DNA from: Isohypsibius dastychi
Lineage: Eukaryota > Tardigrada > Eutardigrada > Parachela > Isohypsibiidae
Length of the DNA: 15,236 nucleotides
Assembly (NCBI GenBank): GCA_034696485.1
Contig: JAQIWT010000774.1
Location: forward strand, 1 to 15,236
Direction: 5' to 3'
The first letter of the stretch is position 1. Each line of letters opens with the position of its first letter. Position numbers and translations under genes: made by a program. The notes below the pieces were generated by a model. That model did no database searches. It was not told the origin of the DNA and saw only the letters and a list, made by a program, of their open reading frames with translations. Shown piece by piece: positions 1-8,951 of this stretch.

Positions 1-65
1 TCAGCTTTTCGGACTTGCCGAATTCAACCTCACTTTCTTGCTTCACTTTTACTTTTTCGTGCGAA

Positions 66-296
66 ATGGAATCTGATGCCAATTTGTCTGATGATGACGA
101 TGACACCAAATATTTTCTGGCCGAGGGATTCGGCGATTATGAATCTCATTCTGAAAGTGAAAATGAATCCGAACCCGAGGACATATTTTTGGAGAATTAT
201 CGATTTCCAAAAAGCGAAACTGGCGATCGAGTTGATTGTCAAAAAGCTTCGATGAATTTCGAAGCTAGATTACTGGAACCTAGAATGAAAGCCTAA
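66..296 (+). CDS. Short acidic ORF, unknown function
   Basis: A 76-codon open frame begins at an internal ATG; an earlier in-frame ATG at 15 would add 17 residues of low-complexity Ser/Thr/Phe sequence. The product begins MESDANLSDDDDD and is rich in Asp, Glu and Ser over its first 50 residues, then turns basic near the end. I recognise no domain. Acidic N-termini of this kind occur in some transposase families, including piggyBac, and in many nuclear proteins, so this could be a first exon whose continuation is lost or spliced elsewhere. No good donor is obvious near the end. It could equally be a chance ORF. Confidence 0.2.
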   Translation: MESDANLSDDDDDTKYFLAEGFGDYESHSESENESEPEDIFLENYRFPKSETGDRVDCQKASMNFEARLLEPRMKA

Positions 297-2139
297 TGTC
301 ATACTGGTTCCCTTATTGTATCTTTCCTTTTCTCTATAAGAACAATTGAACTAATTAGCACATCCTTCCCAAAGGCGTGCTGGTCATCAGTGATCAGCTT
401 CCATCAAGCTGATATGTGGTATGTCAGACGGCGCGACAGGCAAAATTGTGCTCACATACTCCACTGGTCCGCGCCGGTCAAAGAAGTTTATCTTGTTTTA
501 CTTCCGAGACCTTTCGGAAAATGCTGGTTGAGCTGGATTTTTTTTGAAAGATTCCGGTGTGTTATGCACCAGCACTCATTTTGTCATCGAATTTTTCATT
601 CATATTCAAAAGATCGGTTCAAAAGATATTCGACTTTCAAATTTTGTCACCCATTTTCCTACAAAAGTTTCTGTTTTTCAAAATAAATTCGATGACAGAA
701 TGATCTAGGGATAAATATGAACATCCACAAGTTGCGCTTTCTTAATTAAGATGATCCTATCTCGGTTTGGATTTTCTCAAAGAAAAAATCGTTTTTGCCG
801 CATGGCCGATTAACGAATAACTGCGCGCGTTTGCTGTTTCCATAGTCATTTGAAGTTAAATCATCAAAATATGATATTAAACTGTAATCTGACTGCCTCG
901 CTACCAGTCGGAAGCTTTGCTATAACGCGCGCACGCTCAAACAAAGGACTTATGTCACCTTAAAGAGCCGTTTCTGACGCTTATGTGGCAAAATAGTATT
1001 CATCTCGCACTGCTTACGTGCTTGAATAACTGGCACTGTTCGAAATGTTAGATCTGTTTGCTTATCCGTCACCAGTCTTCCGTTGTCTGAATAGTGCATA
1101 TAAACGTCTCTAATGACTGAACGCAAATTATGCGGAAACTCAAATGATTAACAAAAGATCGCGAGCATGAAAAAAATTACTTTGGAAAAGTTTGGATGGG
1201 GACTTCAATGCATTCGATGGAAGCGAAAAAGAGGATCATCAGTAGCGCGATTATCTGCGGGAATCTGGACCGAAAGTTTGATGATTTTGAGGTGCAAATA
1301 CAAGTCGCGTGGTTTTCTAGTTCACAGCCACTCAAAACAATCAAACCGAATCCCGCTGCTTTCACTAAGACGTTTGCTGTAGACTATGAGTCTTCGATTC
1401 GAGCTTGCACACTTGATAAATTTTCATAGGCTCGTGTGCTCCAAAAAAAGCCACGAAAACAAAGGCCTCTTCATATAAAAGTCCAACTCTTGCAGATCGA
1501 TGCAAGCATTCTTGTGGAACTTTCGGTTACCAAGAACAGTCTGCCAGGATTTACAAATTCGAGCACAAAACTGTTGCAGAATAGTGCCGACTTTCCTCAA
1601 AAACCAAACTTAGAATTTACGGAGGAAGAATTGTCTCGTTTTTCGAGATAATTCTATTATCGACATCCATAGCTTGAAATTGAAGATCCGAAATCGTACG
1701 AATCCAACGAAATCGACGGAATTGACCAGATAACATAGAAAACAAAATGCCAGATCGCACGAAATGGAGTCAAATTGGGAGATACAAAGACTTTTCAGAA
1801 TCACGAAAGAATTAATCGAAGCAAGAAAAACTTCAAATAATTCCCAGTCATAAATCATAGCAAGAAAATAAATCGTCGATGATGATAAATTCATCTGCAT
1901 CGTCCATCACGCGGAGGCAGCAGGGCGGGTAGGAATAGAAGGCAAAGGTGGTGGAAAGTTAGGAAACGATTGATGAGATGAACTGCAAAGACAAACAATT
2001 CATAATCAATGAGAAGGGAGAACAAAAGTAATGCTAGTTTCATATTTCCATCATTTTGGTCAGGTGGAATGAAGAAGGTGGAGCTTGCTTTTCTTTTGCG
2101 GAAACAATCATGTCGGCCGTGATTGTTCTTTTTTCACAG
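297..2139. other. No convincing gene; non-coding or decayed
   Basis: Only short overlapping open frames without codon or domain signal are present. The single structure I can support is the inverted-repeat unit at 576-703, listed separately. Around 1911-2030 the plus strand is notably purine-rich. At about 2121-2139 a T-rich tract ends in CACAG and reads like a splice acceptor for the coding-like stretch that follows. Confidence 0.5.
576..703. repeat. 128-bp unit bounded by 19-bp inverted repeat
   Basis: The 19 bases at 576-594 (TCATTTTGTCATCGAATTT) match the reverse complement of 685-703 with one mismatch, leaving a 90-bp centre. The centre carries a short internal repetition (TTCAAAAGAT and TTCAAAAGATAT at about 605-630). 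Size and shape fit a small non-autonomous element (MITE-like) or a hairpin-forming repeat. I see no clear target-site duplication next to the arms, so the true ends may lie elsewhere. No second copy is visible in the window. Confidence 0.45.
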
Positions 2140-2370
2140 TTGTAATAAGCTCTGGCCCTAATTACACGTTCCGAAATTTATAGACGCGATAAATGAACAA
2201 TTCCGAGAATACGACAAAAGTGCCGCGCTGCCGATTCCCGAATGGATGATTATGTTTCCGCTGGAAATTTCATCGTCTGCATCAGTGTGTCCGATTTTGT
2301 CATGTCCTATGAAGATGCAAACTGGATCCCCGTTTCCAGTCAACCTAAAAACCAGCATCAAATGTATTCA
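2140..2370 (+). pseudogene. Coding-like exon remnant, unknown protein
   Basis: A T-rich tract ending in CACAG at 2139 is followed by a frame that is open from 2141 to 2371 except for one TAA at 2159-2161. The peptide includes HVPKFIDAINEQFREYDKSA and then ALPIPEWM, which looks like real protein sequence rather than random translation. The frame ends at a possible donor, CA|GTAAAT, at 2371. I do not recognise the family. The in-frame TAA means this is either a broken exon or one that starts after 2161 from an acceptor I did not find. The overlapping frame at 2242-2454 is the alternative reading. Confidence 0.3.
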
Positions 2371-2929
2371 GTAAATCATTGTCTTTCATATCGAAAAATA
2401 ACTAGGAATGGTGTTATCAGTCGCTTTATATCTGGATTCAAAGCCACCACCTGAACAACTCCACCGAAGCTATCAAGTTCTTGAGCACTACAAGAAGCCG
2501 TGAAGCCAGAAAACTTCAAATAACAAATGACTGGGAGAAGTATTTGAACTCCTCAGATCCGAAATGAAAACCATGACATCAAAATACTACAGTACCGGAA
2601 GGTTATTGAAAAGATCGTACAGTTTTCTCAAGTGACCAAGTATTCCAGTATCTCCGGGCATAGAAAAGGTTCATTCACTCAGAATGATTTGGTAGATCTA
2701 AATGCATCAAAATGAAAAATTGTGCAAGTGTAATTCAGCAAAACTAACATTACAAAAGCGATTAGAATGTATTGGTTCCCACTTGACCTGGTGTTAACGT
2801 GATTGCTCTTAATGCAACAGACGGGATAGTGACTCATGCAATTATCTGTTGACAAATTATTTCGATCTCTCCAGGCATGAATGTCGTCAATCTCGTCAAG
2901 ATACTTGAGCAAAGTCTCTGAAAAGAGGT

Positions 2930-3022
2930 ATCTCCGTGGCCTGATAGTCAGAGAGTCGAGATCGCCAAGTCTGGCTGCATCAGCAACTGCAGCCGACCTG
3001 GGTTCGACTCCCGGGCTTGAAA
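2930..3022 (+). repeat. tRNA-like module, probable SINE head
   Basis: This has the two internal RNA polymerase III promoter blocks in the right order. An A-box-like TGGCCTGATAGTCAGAG lies at 2937-2953 and a near-ideal B box GGTTCGACTCC at 3001-3011. The B box sits in a T-arm: stem 2997-3002 pairs with 3010-3015 (one T-G wobble) around the 7-base loop TTCGACT. Between them is a perfect 7-bp stem, GGCTGCA (2973-2979) with TGCAGCC (2988-2994), around an 8-base loop. The sequence after the T-arm (GCTTGAA) has no partner at the 5' side, so a complete acceptor stem is missing and a working tRNA is unlikely. A tRNA-derived SINE head or tRNA pseudogene fits best. The 3' body cannot be delimited from one copy. 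Confidence 0.5.
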
Positions 3023-4484
3023 CAAATTTTCACGGACATTCGGGAGGAGGATTCATTAGTGAACATGCAACCTAATGGTGTTCTCTGATAGTTGCTTTTG
3101 TCTACCATCGTCAGTGACGTTTGGCCTTACGCCATGCTTTCTTACTTTCGCAGACCTTGCCGTAAGATCTCTTAATCTCTTTCTCTTTGCCTTTATGGCC
3201 GGTTCTCTCTCTTACCTATGCTATCAGACTCAATCGTTCCTGGCCAGGGTTTTTCTGTTACCAGATAAATACCAATACCATAACCAATATCAAATCGAAG
3301 GAAACAAACTGGGACGTGCACTCTCAGCGCGTAGAAAGCACCAAAACAACACCCAACAGCACCGGAAAGCTATTGTAAATTTGGATCTCACTTCAGAGGG
3401 TCATTTTTAAGATAAAAAGTTATATGCATATCTTCAATTTGTCATTCAGAGCGCATCTGAATTCCATAGTTACGTGCGACTCTATATTGAACAAATATAG
3501 CATAGATTCATCCAACATCCCCGATAGGTGCATCCCCTTTTTAGCAGCTCGTGATTGCAGTAATATCTGTAGAAGTGAATAACCGCGAAATCTCATATAT
3601 CAATGTTATATACAATGTGTGATCATATATGTTATAGAATATGTGTGATAGTTTTCTAGGTTGATAGAAATCTTTGTGACTACACTTTCAACTCTTTATG
3701 AAAGAAACGGGCTTTCCAAGTTGCGAATAGAATGTCCTGGCTGCGACGTATCATAGATAATTTATGAAGGGTATGGCATTGCGTTGAAGGAATCATTATG
3801 AGTGAACCACACAACTTTTGTTGAGATTGAGGCAAGAATCAAAATCAAAAATGCAATAGTAACCTGGCAGCGTTTGTTCATTGTGAGAATTTGGGAAATA
3901 CCGGAGGCGCTTCAATGTTTGTTTTGTTTAGATTTCGGAGCAGTTCTGTCATCAATTTTGTCCTGATGGCATACCTATGACCGCTAATTGAAAACCCTGT
4001 TCAGAATTTCCAGGACTCCAGAATTTTGAGCGTTTAGTTCTTCAGAAATCATTGTAGTGAATAGGCATCGTATTTACCGAAAAAATGTTCAGATATTTTA
4101 AAGGAGTCCCCTATGTTGTCTTTGTGTTCCGGGAAACCTCATCGTTTCGGACTCTCAGTATTCTTTCGACTGACAAGTTGATGGTGGGCAAGATCTTCGG
4201 CTGCTTCTGTTGGTCTACAGACGTAGACGTACACGTTCAGAAGCAAACGCAATGTGGAAAACAATTGTGATACGACACATCCAGCATGATTAGTCCGTGA
4301 TGTCTGCAGCTCGAGCACCCTGCAACAAGTATGGAGCAGGGACTTATACTGTCTCCGTAACGAGCGCGTACCAAGCGAACGACGGACACGAGCGCAGGTT
4401 GACAGAACTGTTCCATCTCGAATCACGTCTGGTAACTCGCTGACAAATCTGATAAATGTAATATAATAGAAATTTAAACAATTG
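3023..4484. other. No supported gene
   Basis: Open frames here (for example 3075-3410 plus, and 4139-4426 minus) show no recognisable domain and overlap each other in several frames. The first few hundred bases may be the body of the tRNA-like repeat. A stretch at about 3593-3650 is AT-rich with repeated TATAT and ATGTGTGAT units. Confidence 0.5.
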
Positions 4485-4494
4485 ATTTCTGTAG
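4485..4494 (+). promoter_or_regulatory. Splice acceptor just before an ATG
   Basis: TTTCTGTAG ends at 4494, and the ATG of the leucine-rich-repeat ORF follows after eight bases. An acceptor this close to a start codon fits a 5'UTR intron or, if the organism is a nematode, a spliced-leader trans-splice site. This is inferred from sequence only; no upstream donor was identified. Confidence 0.3.
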
Positions 4495-4502
4495 AGAAAA
4501 CA

Positions 4503-5724
4503 ATGCCGTGTCAACTGATGATCACATTGATTTCAATACTACCCGGTCGTATATTGAGTGGCTATGACCTTATTCCAAACTTCGATCGCCCCGATGAATG
4601 TTCATGTAATAGAGAAGATACCGGAACACCAGACTTTTCCTTAAATGCACTTCAAGACTGGCCTACAGCTTTGAATTCCCAAAATGATCAGGTTAGAACA
4701 CTGGATCTCTCAAATCACAAGTTTGAATTAAATCTCTTACTTCCCTTATCAGCAAATTCCCCAGTTCTCGAGCTGCTCGACCTATTGCACAATGAACTCC
4801 CTTGTAACTTGGTTTCGCATCTGCAAACCAGCGCACGTACTGTAATTCCGAGCTGTTCAGAATGGAAAACAGTAGAATGATTTTTGCTTGACTGATTGTT
4901 GTTTAAGAAGAAATCATATTATAAAAAAGCAATCCACTGGAATGTATTCAACAGAATCAGTCTTTGACAATATTTTCAGTGTAGAGTGATAATGACACAC
5001 TCGGAAAACGAGTTTTATTCTTTAGGGCCAACTTCGGTATTACATGTACCACAGTTCACCCATGCAAAAGCTGCTCAATCCGCTGACCATCCTGGGCATT
5101 TTTTAACCACTACAGGTGGCGTTGTGCGCAAAATCAAAACCTTAGATGATAACGTGGCGTTAACATTCAGTGAAATGAAACGTAATTAGTTACCCAGCTC
5201 AACTCTGAGGGCATTCTGTACGAGCAACAACCACGCAGCACAAATGAAAATTTTCACACAGGCGAATCTTTTGCCAGTTCGTTAGCCAATCATTTCGATG
5301 TCCTCGGTCCTACAATCAGACATACGCAGTTGATAAAATCTACCTTAACTCCATTCATGCAAACAATGTCTGATCAGCCAGTTGAATAGCTTGAAACCAG
5401 CGATGATCCATTCAGTGCGAATAATGAGATCGAATCTGTCGTTCCATCATATTACCAATACGGAGCCTGTCCGCGGTTCTCAGAACGGATCAGCAGCCCA
5501 ATTACCAATTTAACTGCCGTATCAGAAGCTGAATTGGTAATTCAGGTAATCAAAATCCCGCTGTCGTTTGGATGAGCATCCCCCTGTACCGCACTCCTGC
5601 AACTTTGACAACTGTTGCTTCAAATTTCAATCAAGCAAATTTTGAATATTCTGTCGTTTGTTCATAGCAGAATAATGACCGAATCGTCAGCGAAGTCGTT
5701 TCACTCGAACATTGGAAACGATGA
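4503..5724 (+). pseudogene. Leucine-rich-repeat gene, apparently broken
   Basis: Exon 1 (4503-4871) begins with a plausible signal peptide (residues 1-20, hydrophobic core LMITLISIL). A Cys pair follows at residues 33 and 35, like an LRR N-terminal cap, then about two leucine-rich repeats at residues 64-100 (VRTLDLSN and VLELLDLLHNEL). A phase-0 intron, 4872-4979, can be drawn from ACA|GTAGAA to TATTTTCAG|TGT. Exon 2 starts at 4980 in the same frame and stops at TAG 5187. The next coding-like stretch (5189-5545) is in another frame and has a TAG at 5384-5386. A second possible intron, 5546-5670 (CAG|GTAATC to CATAGCAG), leads to a short terminal exon ending at 5724. LRR ectodomains normally bind proteins at the cell surface. 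Only the LRR part is recognised; the remainder is inferred from frame openness. The shift and stop suggest a relic, unless they are sequence errors. Confidence 0.4.
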
Positions 5725-6513
5725 TGTCTTTCGGAGGTACCAGTATCAATCTCCTCGCATGTTCCACATTCAATGAATGAATGAAAATTGCTTCTTACTC
5801 TGGGTAGCTACAGTTAGCATTCCTACCGGTTACTCCAATCAGGTGAATTTCAGTAACTTTCTGTACATCATCAGTTTAAACAACGTTTTGTACTGGCTCG
5901 GCTTCGCAGAGGAGTCATTCCACCAAGACGCTGTGGATTTTGAGCTGACTCCATTCATTTCAGTTTTGAATATTCATTTCTTCATACTGGACTATTGTGA
6001 AAAAACAAGTTTTTTCTTTTCCAGTCAATCAACAGGATTACAAGAAGATCCCAAACATGTTAAAAAAAAATGTTGCGAATCCACTTAGATGTTCATTGTA
6101 AATCAGTTTTTTACTTAGCAGCTTATTATGATTCAGCTTTTTCCTCCGGACCTTACTGGGAATACGATCATGCGCTCTCTGTTACGTTACGCAATCATTG
6201 TTGCAGTTCAGGTCATGGCGTTCCAGAACCGTGACCTGATTCCAGTACTTGGTGCTTCGATTCATCGTACGGATGACTCGCGAAACAAAAACCTGAGCAC
6301 TGAGCACGATTTTTCAGTATCATTCCAGATGGCGCTGCCTCGAACATCACAATCTGACACTTCCCAGTTCATTTGGGAGAATAAAGTCGGCATGGTAATC
6401 AAACCAACTGTTTTTCGTTTGTTCTGTCTAAAACAAGTAACTGCCTTCGAAAAATAATCAATAGATCAGTAGAGCGTGAACAAAATGGACGATATTATGA
6501 GCGACAATATTAT
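5725..6513 (+). other. Coding-like fragments, no gene model
   Basis: Several pieces resemble exons but do not join cleanly. At 6010-6024 a strong pyrimidine tract ends in TTTTCCAG. At 6111-6118 TTACTTAG precedes an open stretch to 6234, with peptide beginning AYYDSAFSSGPYWEYDH. Another frame is open to 6457 (SIHRTDDSRNKNLS and onward). A one-base shift separates the last two. They may be downstream parts of the leucine-rich-repeat relic, or of a second broken gene. The transposon inserted just to the right, at 6514. Confidence 0.25.
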
Positions 6514-6515
6514 TA
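6514..6515. repeat. TA target-site duplication, left
   Basis: The TA directly outside the left terminal repeat matches the TA outside the right one. Together they define the insertion point in host DNA. Confidence 0.85.
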
Positions 6516-6563
6516 CGAGGGGAAAATTCTATAGTGGTAGACAGGTTTTAATGTGGTAGACAA
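6516..6563 (+). repeat. Left terminal inverted repeat, 48 bp
   Basis: It is identical over 48 bases to the reverse complement of 8952-8999. It holds two direct copies of GTGGTAGACA, at 6534-6543 and 6553-6562, spaced 19 bp start to start, or roughly two helical turns. In pogo the transposase binds short direct repeats near the ends, so these are the likely binding sites here. That assignment is inferred. Confidence 0.95.
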
Positions 6564-6600
6564 AAAACCAAAAAGCCTAACAATCAAATCAATCAAATTT

Positions 6601-6634
6601 ACCCATTTTGTTTCAACGAAACAATATAATGGGT
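6601..6634. repeat. Imperfect palindrome in transposon 5' region
   Basis: ACCCATT at 6601-6607 pairs with AATGGGT at 6628-6634, and TTGTTTC with GAAACAA, around a 3-base centre (AAC). A three-base bulge lies on the right arm. It lies between the left terminal repeat and the transposase start, so it could be a subterminal protein-binding or cruciform site, or a 5'UTR hairpin. Confidence 0.55.
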
Positions 6635-6734
6635 GTTCTTCACATCCTGGTTCACATTCATTCAAGCGATCTCAGACACCAAATCGTCATTTTCCAAGCT
6701 AGAGTTTTGGTTTTGAATTATTTACTGCGACATT

Positions 6735-8696
6735 ATGGATGATTCGAGAGTAGACACCGACTGTCAGGACGATTCTGGGTTTTATTCACCCAGTATGACC
6801 TCAATGGAATTAGCAGTTAACGCAACTGTCAATAACAGCATGAAAGTTGGTGCAGCTGCGAAACATTTTGGAGTGAATCTATCCACATTGAGAACTCGGA
6901 TCAAGAGTTACAGGAGGAAACATGGCTTTCTGAATACAGGATGTCCAAACTTGATGGATCCAGCTATCGACGCAGTAAGATCTGGAATGTCCGTGACACA
7001 AGCATCTGATGTCTATTTGGTTCCACGGACAACTCTGCAAAGAAGGCTGAACGGAACTAGCACCAGGCGAGGTCCACCGACAAAATTCACTACCGATGAA
7101 GAGAAATTTCTTGCCGATATTTTGATAAGCTGCTCAAAAATCAGGGTTGGATTGACTAAGCGGCAACTAATTGAGCTCGTCGTAAGGGCGGGCATCAACA
7201 AAGGTAAAAAAATCATGAGTTTGATGACTAGGCAAATCAAACTGAGCTATCTTACAATGTAGGTATACCGGATTCCAAGTTCTCATACCGCTGGCACCGC
7301 GGTTTTTTAAAGAGGAACAAGAATGTGACCTTAAGAGTAACCAGCGGATCGAACCCGAAGAAACTAGCCGACTGGAATGAGGAAACTTGTGAGCAGTATC
7401 TGAAGTTGTTGGACGAACTCAAAGCTGAGGGTTTTCTGGATGACCCAACTGGAATTTGGAATTTGGATGAAACCGGCTTCAAACTCGGCGTGAATTACAG
7501 ACAGATTTATGCGGCTATGGGAGCGAAGGAAGTTCTATCCTTTTCAAACGGCGACGATCATTCTCAGTTGACTGCGTTATTCTGTGGGAACGCTGCCGGT
7601 ACTATGATCAGGCCACTCGTTTTGTTCGATGGCAAAGAGCACATTGGGTCTTGGTACGAGGGGATTGATGAGGAGCTAGTCATAGCCGTAAACCCGAGCG
7701 GCGTCATGGATCCGGACATTTTCTGCAACTATATCCAGCAGGAGCTCTTCCCTCTGATGACTGCCGAGAAAGTAAGCACATAAAATAACAAAGTGGTTGT
7801 ACAACCACTTTCTGGTGATTCCACCAGAAATCAAAAACTGTAGATTTTAATGTTTCAGTCCTTTGCAGAACCTTATTTTACTGGATGGCCATTATTCACA
7901 TGTGAATAATTTGGCACTGCTAGATTTAGCGCGGAATGATGCCAGAGAAATACACATAGCAATATTTCCGTCTGGAATGACAGGATTTCTGCAGCCGTTG
8001 GACGTCAGCGTCTTTGGCGGTGTCAAAAAACACTGGGCTGATGAGTTACGGAACGCAGTTCTGAGTGATCAAGTATGAATTTTCGTGTTGAATGTAAATT
8101 ACAGAATATTATCAAGTAGCTCATTACAGCTAACGAGGAATGAATTTCCCAAAAAACTAGTGGAAGTTCTTGAGAAATGTCGGCTTGAAGAGACATTACG
8201 ATCTGGATTCCTGAAAGCCGGCATTTACCCATTTGATTCTTCACGGATTCGTGCAACTGTGCCAGTATCGTCTCTTGTTCCTGCCACTCTTTCGGGTGAT
8301 GAACAGAAGTTCGTACACGTGCGCGACGGGCTGAAAGATTCAGGACTGAATAACGCCGACGTTGAAGAAATTATTGCAACAACTGTCCAAAAGAAGTTTG
8401 GTATTTCTGCTAGTACTGTGATGGCAAAGGCATTCCGCGACCTGCATATGGCAAATATTCCAACAAAGAAGCGAAAAGAGAAGGATACAAGACTGAGTTT
8501 GAAGTTTGGGGCCATCGCATCGAAACCCCGCTTCTATGAAGCTCTTAAGACGAGAACGGAAGAAGCCAAGGAGCGAAAAATTCAGAAGAAACAGTGTGCC
8601 AAGCCGGATGGGATTTCTTCGGTACCGGGAAAAAAAACGAGGAAGACCCAAGGCTTCTTCTATTCCAGCACAGGAACCTGTTACAAAAGCCACTGA
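6735..8696 (+). CDS. Pogo/Tigger-like transposase (DDE_1), four exons
   Basis: Proposed exons are 6735-7203, 7263-7771, 7869-8072 and 8130-8696, with introns of 59, 97 and 57 bp. All have GT..AG ends and keep frame (phases 1, 0, 0), giving 582 residues. Residues 25-60 and 75-106 resemble two Pipsqueak-type helix-turn-helix DNA-binding units (AAKHFGVNLSTLRTRIKSYR and QASDVYLVPRTTLQRRL). A CENP-B-like helical region follows. The catalytic core has Asp225 in NLDETG, Asp332 in LLDGHYSH and Asp371 in LQPLDV, the DDD form usual for pogo and Tigger. It would cut and rejoin DNA at the element ends in the nucleus. The start is the first ATG after the 5' palindrome and reads straight into the first helix-turn-helix. 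A run of eight A at 8630-8637 likely shifts the tail; the alternative end is at 8733 (594 residues). It is recognisable as a TIGD/Jerky relative. Confidence 0.88.
7204..7262 (+). other. Transposase intron 1, 59 bp
   Basis: AAAG|GTAAAA donor and TACAATGTAG acceptor. Removal joins INK to GIPDSKFSYRW in frame through a split Gly codon. Without it the frame runs into TAG at 7260-7262. Confidence 0.8.
7772..7868 (+). other. Transposase intron 2, 97 bp
   Basis: GAGAAA|GTAAGC donor and CCTTTGCAG acceptor, phase 0. It lies between the first catalytic Asp block and LLDGHYSH. A nearer acceptor, GTTTCAG at 7858, gives the wrong frame, so the downstream AG at 7868 was chosen. Confidence 0.8.
8073..8129 (+). 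other. Transposase intron 3, 57 bp
   Basis: GATCAA|GTATGA donor and CATTACAG acceptor, phase 0. The retained intron would give an immediate stop at TGA 8076-8078. Confidence 0.8.
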
Positions 8697-8733
8697 GACT
8701 GCTGTTCGACGTTCCTCAAGAAAGAAAAAATAA
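8630..8733 (+). pseudogene. Frame-shifted AT-hook tail of the transposase
   Basis: Eight A residues (8630-8637) precede CGAGGAAGACCC. The frame used upstream ends at 8696 in a tail with no known motif (TRKTQGFFYSS). The +1 frame instead gives RGRPK, an AT-hook core, then a basic end (RRSSRKKK) with a stop at 8733. One A fewer in the run would join the two. An AT-hook and a basic tail suit a DNA-binding transposase, so the 8733 end is probably ancestral. Whether the extra A is real or a sequencing slip cannot be told here. Confidence 0.7.
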
Positions 8734-8870
8734 GAATAGTGCATTCTCCATAAAGTTCTGATGATCTTCTTCGAACGTGATTTACTTACTGTGATTTATT
8801 TTAAAATTCTAGTTTCGTACATGTCTTTTCAACTTCTCTGGATCATTACAAACACTCTCTTGCAAAGCTT

Positions 8871-8931
8871 TTGCAGTGCCATACAGTGCGTGCCTTTATA
8901 CTAGTGACCGAGTAGGCAGCGGGCACTGCAA
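8871..8931. repeat. Inverted repeat near the right end
   Basis: TTGCAGTGCC at 8871-8880 is the exact reverse complement of 8922-8931. A further short pairing (TACT with AGTA) is possible in the 41-bp centre. It lies 20 bp inside the right terminal repeat, so it may be a subterminal structure used in transposition or part of the transcript 3' end. Confidence 0.55.
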
Positions 8932-8951
8932 GAAGCGAGACGAGTCAAATC

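Noticed and set aside
2930-3022. A functional tRNA gene
   Set aside because: The T-arm is good, but the 5' and 3' ends do not pair as an acceptor stem and the middle hairpin is not a normal anticodon arm.
3075-3410. 111-codon plus-strand ORF as a gene
   Set aside because: It directly follows the tRNA-like module, has no recognisable domain, and overlaps another open frame; likely repeat body or chance.
7013-7240. Minus-strand ORF inside transposase exon 1
   Set aside because: It is a shadow of the plus-strand coding frame, which has recognisable domains; the antisense peptide has none.
7859-7868. Acceptor GTTTCAG at 7858 for transposase intron 2
   Set aside because: It looks better than the downstream site but puts LLDGHYSH out of frame; the AG at 7868 restores it.
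8340-8744. Minus-strand 134-codon ORF
   Set aside because: It overlaps transposase exon 4 entirely, with no domain or splice logic of its own; an antisense shadow.
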